Below the pieces are notes generated by a model, which was not told where the DNA came from, ran no database searches, and saw nothing but the letters and a program-made list of their open reading frames with translations. The position numbers and the translations under genes were made by a program. DNA of 64,000 bases, from contig NZ_JAVDQF010000001.1 of assembly GCF_031454135.1 (NCBI RefSeq), positions 3,038,001 to 3,102,000 of the forward strand, written 5' to 3'. Below, piece after piece: positions 1-8,994 of the stretch. Origin of the DNA: Arthrobacter russicus (GTDB lineage Bacteria > Actinomycetota > Actinomycetes > Actinomycetales > Micrococcaceae). Within the stretch, counting starts at the first letter, position 1. Each line of letters begins with the position of its first letter.

Positions 1-3000
1 AGCCAGCCGGCAGACGCTGAGCAACTGCGCGCCTGGCTTGACGCCCTGGAACCATTCAGCGGGCCGGATACCTTGCTCGATTTCGATCCCCGGGGTGCCG
101 GTTGCGTCGACTTGACGCACGCCCACCCTTCGGGATTGGCTCAGCTCCTGGCCGGCCGGAAGACCCGGCTCTCGACGCTGATCCGGGATCCCGGACAGCT
201 CTCCGCAGCGATGCAGGCGGCGCGCGCGCTCCGGGCCAAGGTCCAGGAACTGGGCTCCGACCGAGGCGTCGATGTGGGCTATTTGGCTGCCGGGACCGTG
301 GGCTGGGGAACGTCCGCCAGCGGTACCCACCACACGATCAGCGCACCGGTCATGTTGATTTCGGTTGCGCTCAGCGCGCGGGCCGGACAGGAGGACTACG
401 AACTCCAGCTCACCGGTCAGGCCAAGATCAATCCGGCGTTGGTCCGGTTGCTGCAGGCACAGTACGGGATCAGTTTCGATGCCCAGGCAGTGGCCCGGCT
501 GGCCTACAACACCGCGAGGTTCGATCCGGGGCCGGTACTCGACCATTTGCGGATCCTGACCGCCACGATTCCAGGCGTGACGATCGAACACCGTCTGCTC
601 GCCGGAAGTTTCGCCGATATCAGTGAAAACCTGGACGATCCGGCATTGCGTTCCGGGGAGGGCCTGGTCGGCGAGTTGCTGCAAGCAGTCGCCGGCGATG
701 CTGCACCGGCAGAACCAGGGCGGCAGATCAAGGCCTCGGACTACCCGGCTTTGGACGAGCGCTCGCCGCAAGACGAATTCCAAGTCCTCGATGCCGATCC
801 GGAGCAGCAACTCGCCATCGATGCGATTCGTTCCGGAGAATCCCTGGTAGTCGCTGCTCCGCCCGGTACCGGCCAGACCCAAACGGCGCTGAATGCGATC
901 GCGGCCTTGGCCTACGACGGCAAAAACGTCCTGGTGCTGTGCGAACGCCGCTCCACGCTGAATGAGCTGACCCAGCGTTTCGCTGGGCTCGCGTTGGACA
1001 GCATGGTGTTGCAACTGAGCGCGCAGAGCAGCCCGCAGCAATTGAAGTCGCAATTGGTACGGGCCATCGTGCGGAACGAAAAAGCGACGCAGCCCAAGCT
1101 GGACACCCTGCATACCACGCTCGTGGCGCAACGGCACCAGTTGATCGACCACGTTGCTTCGTTGCACGGGGTCCGGCCGCGTTGGGGATGTTCGCCCTAC
1201 CAGGCAATGCAATCACTGGCCGAGTTGACCTCGATCCAGCCGGCTCCGGCGACGACGGTACGGCTCAAACGCAGCGTCCTGGACGCGATCAAGGACCGTT
1301 CCGAGTTGGGCGGCCGGCTGCGCCGGGCGGCGGAGCTGGGCAGTTTCAGCGCCTCCTCGACACGCAGTCCCTGGCATGGGGCGCGGTTGGTCACCCGCAA
1401 GGAGACCGAGGAAGCGCACGGACTGGCCAGTTCGCTGAGCGAAAGCCTTCCGGCCTTCGCGAAGAAGATGGAAGAAGTCTCCGATTACGCGCAAATCCGG
1501 CGGGGGAACACCTTTGCGCAGTGGGGCGAACAGCTGGAGTTGCTGATCGCGGTCCGGGAGAGCCTGGACAAGTTCATGCCGGATATTTTCGACCGGCCGG
1601 TCAATGACCTGATCTCCGCCACGGCCAGCGCTACCTGGCGCCGGGACCGCAACCTGGAAATGCCTTCCATGCAGCGATCACGGCTGCGCCGGGTGGCCCG
1701 GGAATATGTGCGGCCCGGGGTGCACATCGATGACTTGCACGAGTCATTGCTGCTGGTTCAGGAACAACGTCAGCAATGGGCGGCGTTCGCCACGACGCAA
1801 CGGCATCCTGCGGTGCCTTCGGGCCTCGCCGAGTTGCGGAACCGCTACCACGGTCTGGCTGCCGAGTTGCTCAAGCTCGGCGCGGCTCTGGAGCGCACTG
1901 CGGCCGGCGGCGGCTTGGAAGACGTCGAACACCAGGCGCTGGTGCGTCGTTTGATCGATTTGGCCGACGACCAAGCCACCCTGGAGAACCTTCCGGAGCG
2001 CACGCTGCTGGAAGAGAACATGCGGGAGCACGGGCTCGGCGAGTTGCTCGACGATCTGGCCGCGCGGGAAGTGCTGCCGGCACAGACCCGGGCAGAGCTG
2101 GAACTGGCCTGGTGGCAGTCGGCACTCGAGGCAATGATCAGCGGTGACGACTACTTGGCGATGTCCGACGGCGAAAGCCTGCGCCGGTTGGAAGCCGAAT
2201 TCCGGTTGGCGGACCAGGCGCATGTGGTTTCCGGTCCATCGAGGTTGCGCTGGAATCTGGCTTCGAAATGGCGTGAGTTGGTGACCGGTCGTGGTCGGGA
2301 AAGCGAATTCTTGCGCAATGTGCTCAAGGACGGCCGGATCAGCCTGGACCTGCTCGAAGCGCATGCCGGGCAGTTGGTGGACCAATTGGTACCGGTCTGG
2401 GCGGCCAGCCCGCTGATCGCTCCGACCGTGCTGCCCGAAGGCAAGCGGTTCGATGCGGTGATTTTCCTGGATGCCGAGTCGGTCTCGATCCAGTCGGCGT
2501 TGCCGTCTCTGGCTAGGGCCCGGCAAGTGGTCGCGTTCGGCGATGATCGTCTGCTCAGCCCGGCCCCGTTCGCGGTATCGACGGCGGCGCGCAGCCTGCC
2601 GAGAAATGCCAAACCCCTGGTCAGTGTGTTCGATGCCCTGGCCCGCATCCGGCCGAAGGTCCAGCTCCGACGCAGCTACCGCAGCATCGATGAGGATCTG
2701 AGCGCTCAGCTGAGCCAGGATTTCTACGACGGTGCCTTGCGGCTGCTGCCGGACGGCAAAGCGGTGACCGGTCTGGATCGCGCGGTCAGTGTCGAGTATC
2801 TGGCTGATGGCACGGGGTTGCCGGGCAGCGACAGCGAAGGCGTCGAGTCTGTGGCCGCCGAAGTGAACCGGGTGGTCGACCTGGTCTTCGAAGCCGCGCG
2901 AGTGCATCCGCGGTCCTCGTTGGCCGTGATTACGGCTAGCGCCAGGCATGCCGCGCGGGTGGCCGAAGCGATCCGGCTCAATTTGGCGAACCACCCGGAG

Positions 3001-3921
3001 CTCCAGGAATTTTTCGCCAATACCTCGGATACGCCGTTCCGGGTGGTCCATCTGGACCGGGCACCGGGACTCGTGCGGGACCGGATCATCTTCTCTTTGG
3101 GCTTCGGGCGGACTCCGCACGGCAGGGCGCTGCACAGCTTCGGTCCGCTGTCGCAGGCGGACGGCCGGGGCAAGTTCGCGCTCGCGATGACTCGGGCACG
3201 GGAGCATTTGACGGTTTTGAGCTGCTTCAAGCCGGAAGATTTGGACACCGCGAAACTGAACTACGGGGCCCGAGACTTCTATCAGCTGCTCGAACGGGAA
3301 CTGGGCGGCGCATCGGTCACCGGAGCGGCGGTGCCGCACACGTTGGCCGCAGGCCAGGGCCTGGAGGACGATCCGTTGGTGGCAGACCTGGCGGATCGGC
3401 TCCGGGCCAGGGATGCCCGGGTCTGGTACAACTACGACGGGGTCATCGACATCGTCGCGGCCGCTGATCCGATCAGGTATCTGGGCTCGGTCGACAGCGA
3501 AATTCCGACGCCCGTGGCGGTGGAATCGGATGGTTCCCGGCGTTATCGGCAGATGAGTGTCCGAGAACGCAGCAGGTTGCGCCCGCAGCTTTTGGAACAA
3601 CGGGGTTGGCGCTACATGCCGTTGTGGACCATCGAGGTGTTCACGGACCCTTCGGCTTGTGCCGACCGGATCGGCGGCTACCTCGGACTGGACCGTTCTT
3701 TGAACCACGTCGATTTGCCGTCGTTGCTCGGCGTCGAATCCGGCCCGACCCCGGCGCAGGAAGCTCAGATGGACGAAAAGAAAAACACCGCCCGTACGGC
3801 AGCTGCGGAGCCGGTTTTGCCGCAGCGGGCCGCAGAGGACGATCCGCGGGCTTGGGGCGATGCCGAATCAGCCAACCACGACGAATGGCTCCGCGAGCAG
3901 AAGCCTCCGCACTGGGGTTGA
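1..3921 (+). CDS. Degenerate SF1 helicase-like protein with nuclease-like C-terminus (5' end outside window)
   Basis: The reading frame is open back to base 1, so the true start lies upstream and at least 1,306 residues are visible. It has the layout of large superfamily 1 DNA helicases of the AAA_11/AAA_12 kind: a P-loop region encoded near 855-900, a Walker B region near 2450-2480, a motif III-like stretch near 2530 and a well-kept motif VI (ALAMTRAREHL) near 3180. Key residues are changed: the P-loop reads PPGTGQTQT, with Gln where the catalytic Lys should be, and the Walker B region reads FLDAES rather than a DEAx box. Residues encoded at about 3370-3700 resemble the small restriction-endonuclease-like domain often found at the end of such helicases. 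Function is probably nucleic acid binding or a regulatory role; ATP hydrolysis is doubtful. Confidence 0.75.
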   Translation, partial: SQPADAEQLRAWLDALEPFSGPDTLLDFDPRGAGCVDLTHAHPSGLAQLLAGRKTRLSTLIRDPGQLSAAMQAARALRAKVQELGSDRGVDVGYLAAGTVGWGTSASGTHHTISAPVMLISVALSARAGQEDYELQLTGQAKINPALVRLLQAQYGISFDAQAVARLAYNTARFDPGPVLDHLRILTATIPGVTIEHRLLAGSFADISENLDDPALRSGEGLVGELLQAVAGDAAPAEPGRQIKASDYPALDERSPQDEFQVLDADPEQQLAIDAIRSGESLVVAAPPGTGQTQTALNAIAALAYDGKNVLVLCERRSTLNELTQRFAGLALDSMVLQLSAQSSPQQLKSQLVRAIVRNEKATQPKLDTLHTTLVAQRHQLIDHVASLHGVRPRWGCSPYQAMQSLAELTSIQPAPATTVRLKRSVLDAIKDRSELGGRLRRAAELGSFSASSTRSPWHGARLVTRKETEEAHGLASSLSESLPAFAKKMEEVSDYAQIRRGNTFAQWGEQLELLIAVRESLDKFMPDIFDRPVNDLISATASATWRRDRNLEMPSMQRSRLRRVAREYVRPGVHIDDLHESLLLVQEQRQQWAAFATTQRHPAVPSGLAELRNRYHGLAAELLKLGAALERTAAGGGLEDVEHQALVRRLIDLADDQATLENLPERTLLEENMREHGLGELLDDLAAREVLPAQTRAELELAWWQSALEAMISGDDYLAMSDGESLRRLEAEFRLADQAHVVSGPSRLRWNLASKWRELVTGRGRESEFLRNVLKDGRISLDLLEAHAGQLVDQLVPVWAASPLIAPTVLPEGKRFDAVIFLDAESVSIQSALPSLARARQVVAFGDDRLLSPAPFAVSTAARSLPRNAKPLVSVFDALARIRPKVQLRRSYRSIDEDLSAQLSQDFYDGALRLLPDGKAVTGLDRAVSVEYLADGTGLPGSDSEGVESVAAEVNRVVDLVFEAARVHPRSSLAVITASARHAARVAEAIRLNLANHPELQEFFANTSDTPFRVVHLDRAPGLVRDRIIFSLGFGRTPHGRALHSFGPLSQADGRGKFALAMTRAREHLTVLSCFKPEDLDTAKLNYGARDFYQLLERELGGASVTGAAVPHTLAAGQGLEDDPLVADLADRLRARDARVWYNYDGVIDIVAAADPIRYLGSVDSEIPTPVAVESDGSRRYRQMSVRERSRLRPQLLEQRGWRYMPLWTIEVFTDPSACADRIGGYLGLDRSLNHVDLPSLLGVESGPTPAQEAQMDEKKNTARTAAAEPVLPQRAAEDDPRAWGDAESANHDEWLREQKPPHWG

Positions 3922-3961
3922 GTTGCCCGGCGTCGCGCCGGTCTGGATCGGTCGACCGGGT

Positions 3962-4639
3962 TCATGGCGGGCTGACCAAGACCAGGGACAGCCGGATTCG
4001 GCCAACGGCTCCGGCCAAGGCGGTGGCCTGTTCCGCCGTCGCGGCGATCACCACCAAGCCTTCGGCGTCCTTCACCGCAGCCCAGTTCGACGTGGCCTCG
4101 CTTTTGCGCTGCGCCCACAGGATCGGGACCGCAGTGGCGAGCACGGTTCCGGCTCCGGTCCTTCCGGTGCCGTCGTCGGAAGTGCCGACTACGGTGACCA
4201 GTTGGCCGGGGGAGACCAACTGGGCGGTTGCCGGGTCCGCCAATCGGAGCGGGACGGCGGAGCTGCCCGGCGGGGCGCCGGCCAGCAAACTCTGGCCCAC
4301 CAGGGAAGCATCGGTCAGCAACTGCCCCTTGCGGAGCGCCCCGGCAAGCTGTTGGCCGGTCGCGTCGTCCAACTGCGCCAAGGCCGAATCCGGGAGCAAC
4401 GACGTCGGGACGCGGACCAGACGCAGGTCCGCTGCGCTGAGCCGGGTGCCGGACGGCAAGTCTCTGGCCGCGGAAAGCACGGCTTGGCTGGCTTGGCTGC
4501 CGGGCGCGAGTTGGTTCACCGCGATCGCGATCGCGGCGCAGAACAACACCGCGGCGAAGAACCGCCGACGTCGGCGCACGAGTCGGAAGGTCCTGCCGGC
4601 GAAAGCAGCCAATCGGGGTTTGTCCGGTGCCGAAGCCAT
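3962..4639 (-). CDS. SAF-domain membrane protein (CpaB/RcpC-like)
   Basis: A 225-residue protein. A basic N-terminus (VRRRRRFF) is followed by one membrane segment at about residues 27-45 and then an extracytoplasmic SAF domain at about residues 55-115 (the pattern ARDLPSGTRLSAADLR and the downstream GALRKGQLL are typical). SAF domains of this type occur in Flp pilus assembly protein CpaB and in short actinobacterial proteins of unknown role. No pilus genes are nearby, so a pilus role is not supported. It is convergent with the helicase-like gene and precedes the fmdB-type gene on the same strand in reverse order. Confidence 0.75.
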   Translation of the reverse strand: MASAPDKPRLAAFAGRTFRLVRRRRRFFAAVLFCAAIAIAVNQLAPGSQASQAVLSAARDLPSGTRLSAADLRLVRVPTSLLPDSALAQLDDATGQQLAGALRKGQLLTDASLVGQSLLAGAPPGSSAVPLRLADPATAQLVSPGQLVTVVGTSDDGTGRTGAGTVLATAVPILWAQRKSEATSNWAAVKDAEGLVVIAATAEQATALAGAVGRIRLSLVLVSPP

Positions 4640-4739
4640 GCAGCGAGGTTACTGAACCAGTTCCGCCTGGTCGACGCGTTCACTCCGGATGTGCAGGAAA
4701 GGCGAAAACCAAGAGCAGGGTAGGAGGAGTCCTAGGAAC

Positions 4740-5003
4740 TCAGCCCGCGGCCGGCGACGCTGCTTTGCTCTCCGACGTCGATGCGGCAGGCGCAGGCGCA
4801 GTTGCCGGTGCGGTGGCCGAACTCGACGAGCGCGAGTCGGTGGAATAGAAGCCGGAGCCCTTGAACGAGACACCGACCGAATTGAACTTCTTGCGCAAAT
4901 TTCCGCCGCATTCCGGGCAGACCGTCAACGAGCTGTCGCTGAACGACTGCTGAATGTCGAAGTTGTGTCCGCAATCTTTGCAGGCATAAGCGTAGGTTGG
5001 CAC
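4740..5003 (-). CDS. FmdB-family zinc ribbon protein
   Basis: An 87-residue protein starting at GTG (5003) behind a good ribosome-binding site (CGGAGG, 7 bases before the start). The N-terminal half is the FmdB-type zinc ribbon: PTYAYACKDCGHNFD followed by CPECGG supplies two CxxC pairs. The second half is a low-complexity Ser/Ala/Pro tail. Members are putative regulators in C1 and amide metabolism, but the role in this group is unknown. It lies just downstream of the formyltetrahydrofolate cyclo-ligase gene on the same strand, a common actinobacterial pairing, and may be co-transcribed with it. Confidence 0.85.
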   Translation of the reverse strand: MPTYAYACKDCGHNFDIQQSFSDSSLTVCPECGGNLRKKFNSVGVSFKGSGFYSTDSRSSSSATAPATAPAPAASTSESKAASPAAG

Positions 5004-5065
5004 TGTGAATCCTCCGATTGCTTTCCCGGATGCGGCCCTCACGGGCCAGCTCCCAACTAATGATT

Positions 5066-5686
5066 CTAACATTCCAGGGGCCGAAAGAATTCCGGGGTCA
5101 GTGCGAATTGCACTCGTTGGTCCAGGGCGTCGTGCGGTACGCCGCCGGGCGGCAGCAGGTCTTCCGAATAGACGGCCGCAGCCAAAACCGGAGTTTGCCC
5201 GGCCTCGTGCACGCGGGACAGCGCGCGGTCGTAATATCCGCCGCCTTGGCCCAGCCGGTTGCCCTCCCCGTCGACCGCGAGGGCCGGCAAGACCATCAGG
5301 CCGACCGACGCCAAGGCCTCCGGCCCGTGCCGGTCGCCGACCGGTTCCTGGATCGGGCCGAAGTCGCTGGTCCGCAGCTCGACGCCGGGATGCCAAAGCA
5401 CCCAGGAGAGCTGCCGCTGCGGTTCGCAGACCGGCATGAATATTGGATGACCGGCGGATGAAAACATTTCGAGCATTGCCAGCACCGGGGGCTCGGCGGC
5501 AACCGGGAGATATCCGGTGATCGCGCGCCGTTCTGCGGCCAGGCCCAATGATTCAAGCAATTCCTGACCGGTTTCGATGAATCCGTGTGCCTTTTCGCGC
5601 AAATTTTCGGCGCTGAGCGAGGCGCGGCGTCCGCGTGATCGGTTCCGCAATTCGGCCTTGCGCTCGGCCTCGGTCAAATCGGTCAT
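5066..5686 (-). CDS. 5-formyltetrahydrofolate cyclo-ligase
   Basis: A 206-residue protein. The enzyme converts 5-formyltetrahydrofolate to 5,10-methenyltetrahydrofolate with ATP. The signature near the C-terminus (LAVDGEGNRLGQGGGYYDRAL) matches the family's ATP/folate-binding loop, and the length is normal. ATG at 5686 is preferred over an upstream in-frame start because it has a strong GGAGG site 6 bases before it. The gene diverges from galU, whose start is 38 bases away, so the two promoters share a very short intergenic region. Confidence 0.9.
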   Translation of the reverse strand: MTDLTEAERKAELRNRSRGRRASLSAENLREKAHGFIETGQELLESLGLAAERRAITGYLPVAAEPPVLAMLEMFSSAGHPIFMPVCEPQRQLSWVLWHPGVELRTSDFGPIQEPVGDRHGPEALASVGLMVLPALAVDGEGNRLGQGGGYYDRALSRVHEAGQTPVLAAAVYSEDLLPPGGVPHDALDQRVQFALTPEFFRPLEC

Positions 5687-5723
5687 GATGCCTCCTCCCC
5701 ACATTCTCGGTTAGCCTAGGACA

Positions 5724-6626
5724 ATGACCAAAGCGCAACGAATTCGCAAGGCCGTCATTCCTGCCGCCGGTTTGGGAACCAGGTTCCTTCCGGCGACCAA
5801 GGCCATGCCCAAGGAAATGCTCCCGGTAGTGGACAAGCCTGCCATCCAATATGTAGTCCAAGAGGCCGTCGATGCCGGCCTCGAAGATGTTCTGATGATC
5901 ACCGGGCGGAACAAACGCGCCTTGGAGGACCATTTCGACCGAGTGCCGAACATCGAGCGGCTGCTCGAGGCCAAGGGCGACGCCGGCAAATTGGAAGCGG
6001 TGCAGCACGCGACTGATCTGGGCGAAATCCATTACGTTCGGCAAGGCGACCCGAAGGGTTTGGGGCATGCGGTGCTGCGCGCCAAAACCCACGTGGGGGA
6101 CGAGCCCTTCGCGGTATTGCTCGGCGACGATCTGATCGACGAACGGGATCCGCTGCTTTCCGTGATGCTCGATGTCCAGGAGCAGACCGGCGGATCGGTG
6201 ATCGCCCTGATCGAGGTCGAACCGTCGAAAATCAGCGCCTACGGCAGCGTGGACATGACCCCGATCGAGGGCAAGGACTACGTCCGGGTCAATCAACTGG
6301 TGGAAAAACCGGCCGTCGAAGATGCACCGTCGAACTTGGCCGTCATCGGCCGCTATGTGCTGCACCCGAGGGTTTTCGACGTGCTGGAACAGACGGCGCC
6401 GGGCCGGGGCGGGGAGATCCAGCTCACCGATGCCTTGCAGACCCTGGCCACTGCTGAGGGCGAAGGCTCGGGAGTCTACGGCGTGGTCTTCTCCGGCAGG
6501 CGTTACGACACCGGGGACAAGCTGAGCTATCTGCAGGCTGTGGTGACTCTCGGCTGCGACAACGAGGATCTCGGTGCTGATTTGCGCGCCTGGCTGACTG
6601 AGTTCACCGCGAAACTGGAAGCCTGA
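5724..6626 (+). CDS. galU: UTP--glucose-1-phosphate uridylyltransferase
   Basis: A 300-residue nucleotidyltransferase that makes UDP-glucose from UTP and glucose 1-phosphate for cell-envelope sugars. The N-terminal signature IPAAGLGTRFLPATKAMPKE is the nucleotide-binding loop of GalU, followed by the LLGDDLID metal-binding region and EIQLTDA near residue 235. Full length and intact. It is followed after 3 bases by an acetyltransferase gene on the same strand, suggesting one transcript. Confidence 0.95.
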   Translation: MTKAQRIRKAVIPAAGLGTRFLPATKAMPKEMLPVVDKPAIQYVVQEAVDAGLEDVLMITGRNKRALEDHFDRVPNIERLLEAKGDAGKLEAVQHATDLGEIHYVRQGDPKGLGHAVLRAKTHVGDEPFAVLLGDDLIDERDPLLSVMLDVQEQTGGSVIALIEVEPSKISAYGSVDMTPIEGKDYVRVNQLVEKPAVEDAPSNLAVIGRYVLHPRVFDVLEQTAPGRGGEIQLTDALQTLATAEGEGSGVYGVVFSGRRYDTGDKLSYLQAVVTLGCDNEDLGADLRAWLTEFTAKLEA

Positions 6627-6629
6627 CCC

Positions 6630-7241
6630 ATGCGGGGCGCGGCCATCTGGCCGGCCACGCTCAGTTATGGTTCGGTGGGGTTGCGGCCGATCAAAAAGCG
6701 GGACCGCCAGGCCTGGAATGAAGTCCGGGCGCGCAATCGGGAATGGTTGACGCCCTGGGAAGCCAGCAATCCGGAGCCGGGCGGCCGGTTGCCCAGTTTT
6801 TCCGAGATGGTGCGCGCCTTGAACGATCAGGCCCGGGCCGGCAGTGCGTTGCCGTTCGTGATCACCGAAACGGACGACGACGGCGTGGCCAGGCTGGCCG
6901 GGCAACTCACGGTCAGCAACATCATCTGGGGTTCGGCGATGATGGCCACCGCGGGGTACTGGGTGGACCGGGACCGGGCCGGACGCGGTTTGGTGCCCAC
7001 GGCGTTGGCCCTGGCGACTGACCACTGTTTCCAGAATCTGGGACTGCACCGGATGGAAATCAACATCCGGCCGGAGAACGCACCGAGCCTGCGCGTGGTC
7101 GAGAAGCTCGGCTTCCGGGACGAGGGTCTGCGGCCGAAGTACTTGCACATCAATGGTGTGTGGGCCGATCACCGCAGTTTCGCGTTGACCGCCGACGAGG
7201 TCCCCGGCGGGCTCATTTCACGACTGCGGATCCGCGGTTAA
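6630..7241 (+). CDS. GNAT-family N-acetyltransferase, RimJ/RimL-like
   Basis: A 203-residue protein with the layout of RimJ/RimL-type protein N-acetyltransferases: an N-terminal LRPIKKRDRQAWNEVRARN segment, the central acetyl-CoA-binding strand-helix with GYWVDRDRAGRG, and IRPENAPSLRVVEKLGFRDEG near residue 155. It starts 3 bases after galU and is probably co-transcribed with it. The substrate could be a ribosomal or other protein N-terminus; this cannot be told from sequence. Confidence 0.88.
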   Translation: MRGAAIWPATLSYGSVGLRPIKKRDRQAWNEVRARNREWLTPWEASNPEPGGRLPSFSEMVRALNDQARAGSALPFVITETDDDGVARLAGQLTVSNIIWGSAMMATAGYWVDRDRAGRGLVPTALALATDHCFQNLGLHRMEINIRPENAPSLRVVEKLGFRDEGLRPKYLHINGVWADHRSFALTADEVPGGLISRLRIRG

Positions 7242-7361
7242 CCGGGGCCCGGAGCCGAATGGACCGTTTTGTTCCGGCGCGGCCTGAAGATTGTTGAGAT
7301 TCCGCTCGACACACCCGGCGGCTACCCGGTCTGCGCGGTCGCTGCGTTTTAAAGTTGGAGA

Positions 7362-8252
7362 GTGAACGCGCCGCTCAATACCTCAGTCATTTTGGCAATA
7401 GCGGTGGCGTTGTGGCTGATCTGGGTCGCGCCGTTCTTTTTGCGTCTGCGCAAAAAGCAAAATCCGGTACCGGTCACCATGATGGACGATTCGGATGAGA
7501 CCGCGATCGATTTCGAACCGATGAAAATGACGATGCATTCCCCGGGGCCGCAGGAGGCTGCTATGACTGGCACGAACGAATCCGTGGCTACCGGAGCGCG
7601 TACGGCGACCCCGTTCAAGATCAAATACGATCGGCTCGCGATCGCCCTGGTCGGCGCGCTGGCCGTGCCGACCCTGCTGCTCGGACTGGTGCTGCGGATT
7701 GCCGGAGTCTGGACGATTTGGGTTCCGGTGCTGGCATTCCTGGCGCTCGTGGCTTCGGTTGCGGCTTTGCGGACCTTGGCCATCCGGGACCGGAAGCAGC
7801 GCGTCGAAGGCGCCTTCCGCGAGGCCATGGGCGCAGTTCCGGAAACCCAGACCGTGATCTCGGCGTCGAAGACCGTTCCGGCAGAAATGAAGCCCGCGGA
7901 ACTTTTCGATGCGCAGCAGAGCGCCGCACCGGAGTCGCCGGCCCCGTTGACTGCGGCGCAATTGCGCAGCGCGGCGTTGGCGGTGGCCGATGGCGCCAAA
8001 GTCAAAGACGATGGCACCTGGGAGCCGGTCGCGGTGCCCAAGCCGAGCTACGTCGAGGCAGCCAAGGCCGAACGGCCCGCTCCGGCGCCTCTGGACCTTC
8101 CGGAGCAGCCCAAGGCCGCAGCCCGGACCTCGATCAAGAAGGCCGAAGCCGGCGTGGCACAGCCGACGGCGAAGAAGTCCGCAGGCAATACGGAGAAGAA
8201 CGCCGCAGCGCTGAACAACCTCGACGACGTGCTGCAGCGCCGCCGCGCCTGA
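7362..8252 (+). CDS. Membrane protein with charged C-terminal tail
   Basis: A 296-residue protein starting at GTG behind TTGGAG. Hydrophobic segments at about residues 8-27, 100-120 and 124-146 suggest three membrane passes; the last 150 residues are rich in Ala, Lys, Pro and Glu and are probably cytoplasmic. I do not recognise a named family. The 120 bases before it hold no other gene. It converges on the VOC-type gene. Confidence 0.75.
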   Translation: MNAPLNTSVILAIAVALWLIWVAPFFLRLRKKQNPVPVTMMDDSDETAIDFEPMKMTMHSPGPQEAAMTGTNESVATGARTATPFKIKYDRLAIALVGALAVPTLLLGLVLRIAGVWTIWVPVLAFLALVASVAALRTLAIRDRKQRVEGAFREAMGAVPETQTVISASKTVPAEMKPAELFDAQQSAAPESPAPLTAAQLRSAALAVADGAKVKDDGTWEPVAVPKPSYVEAAKAERPAPAPLDLPEQPKAAARTSIKKAEAGVAQPTAKKSAGNTEKNAAALNNLDDVLQRRRA

Positions 8253-8285
8253 GCATTGCGGTCCGCGCCGGTCAGCGTGTGCGGA

Positions 8286-8739
8286 TCAGTGCGCGGCTTC
8301 CAAGGGGCTTTGACTGGTTTGCCCTGCCTCGGCCTGATCCAACAGGTCTTCGCCCATTTCCGAAGGGTTCCAGGCCACTTCCCAGCGATAGCCGTTGGGG
8401 TCTGAGAAATAGACCGAGTAGCCGCGCCAGGAGCGCTTGCTGCCCGGTTTGAGGCGCGTGCCGCCGGTTGCCATCGCGCGCCGGAGGACCGCATCGACGT
8501 CGTGCTCAGTCCGGCAGTTGTAGGCCAAGGTTATCGGGGCGTCGCCGGCAGAGACCGGGCCGACTTCTTCGATGAACTCTTCGATCGCCCAAAAGGAGAG
8601 CACCACGCTGGGCGCCACCCGGAGCATCAGCACGGTGTCGTCCTGATAGCTGGCCTGCCAGCCGAGCTTTTTCAGGTAGAAGGTTTTGGCCGCCGGGATG
8701 TCGTTCACCGCGAGCGTGCCAGGTGAGGCGTTGCTCCAT
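8286..8739 (-). pseudogene. VOC-family (glyoxalase-like) protein, frameshifted near its start
   Basis: The frame from 8720 down to 8286 encodes a typical VOC fold: GTLAVNDIPAAKTFYLKKLGW, an RVAPSVVLSFW strand, and GYSVYFSDPNGYRWEVAWNP near the end. The expected start, ATG at 8739 encoding MEQRLT, is in a different frame; dropping one base (about 8721) joins it in frame to GTLAVND. No ATG, GTG or TTG lies upstream in the VOC frame before the tRNA, and a GTG at 8708 would remove the first strand. Either a recent frameshift or a sequencing error. Confidence 0.6.
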
Positions 8740-8820
8740 GCGGTCAGTGTAACCTGCGATTTTGGTCCGATGCTGACAGTGGCGTAGGCTAGTTGAGCTT
8801 GGATCGTTAGCGGTCCATAC

Positions 8821-8896
8821 GGGGCATTGGCGCAGTTGGTAGCGCGCTTCGTTCGCATCGAAGAGGTCAGGAGTTCGAATCTCCTATGCTCCACCA
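8821..8896 (+). tRNA. tRNA-Ala (anticodon CGC)
   Basis: A 76-base cloverleaf folds by eye: acceptor GGGGCAT with ATGCTCC, D arm GGCGC/GCGC, anticodon stem CTTCG/CGAAG with loop TTCGCAT (anticodon CGC at 8854-8856), T arm AGGAG/CTCCT, and an encoded CCA. It is intact and directly precedes integrase 1, so its 3' end is the likely left attachment site of the element that brought that integrase. Confidence 0.95.
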
Positions 8897-8994
8897 TAAA
8901 CCCGCAGGTCAGAGGCTCGTTTTGTCGAAGATGTGACCGAAATTTCGATCTTTGTGCCCGAAAATCCTGTCGGTGCCCGGTGAGACGATGAAGC

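Noticed and set aside
1744-3708. Long open frame on the minus strand inside the helicase-like gene (654 codons)
   Set aside because: Antisense frame caused by high GC; composition is rich in Arg/Gln/His without domains, and the plus-strand frame has clear motifs.
5553-7172. Long minus-strand frame across galU and the acetyltransferase gene
   Set aside because: GC-driven shadow of two well-identified plus-strand genes; no recognisable domain or start site.
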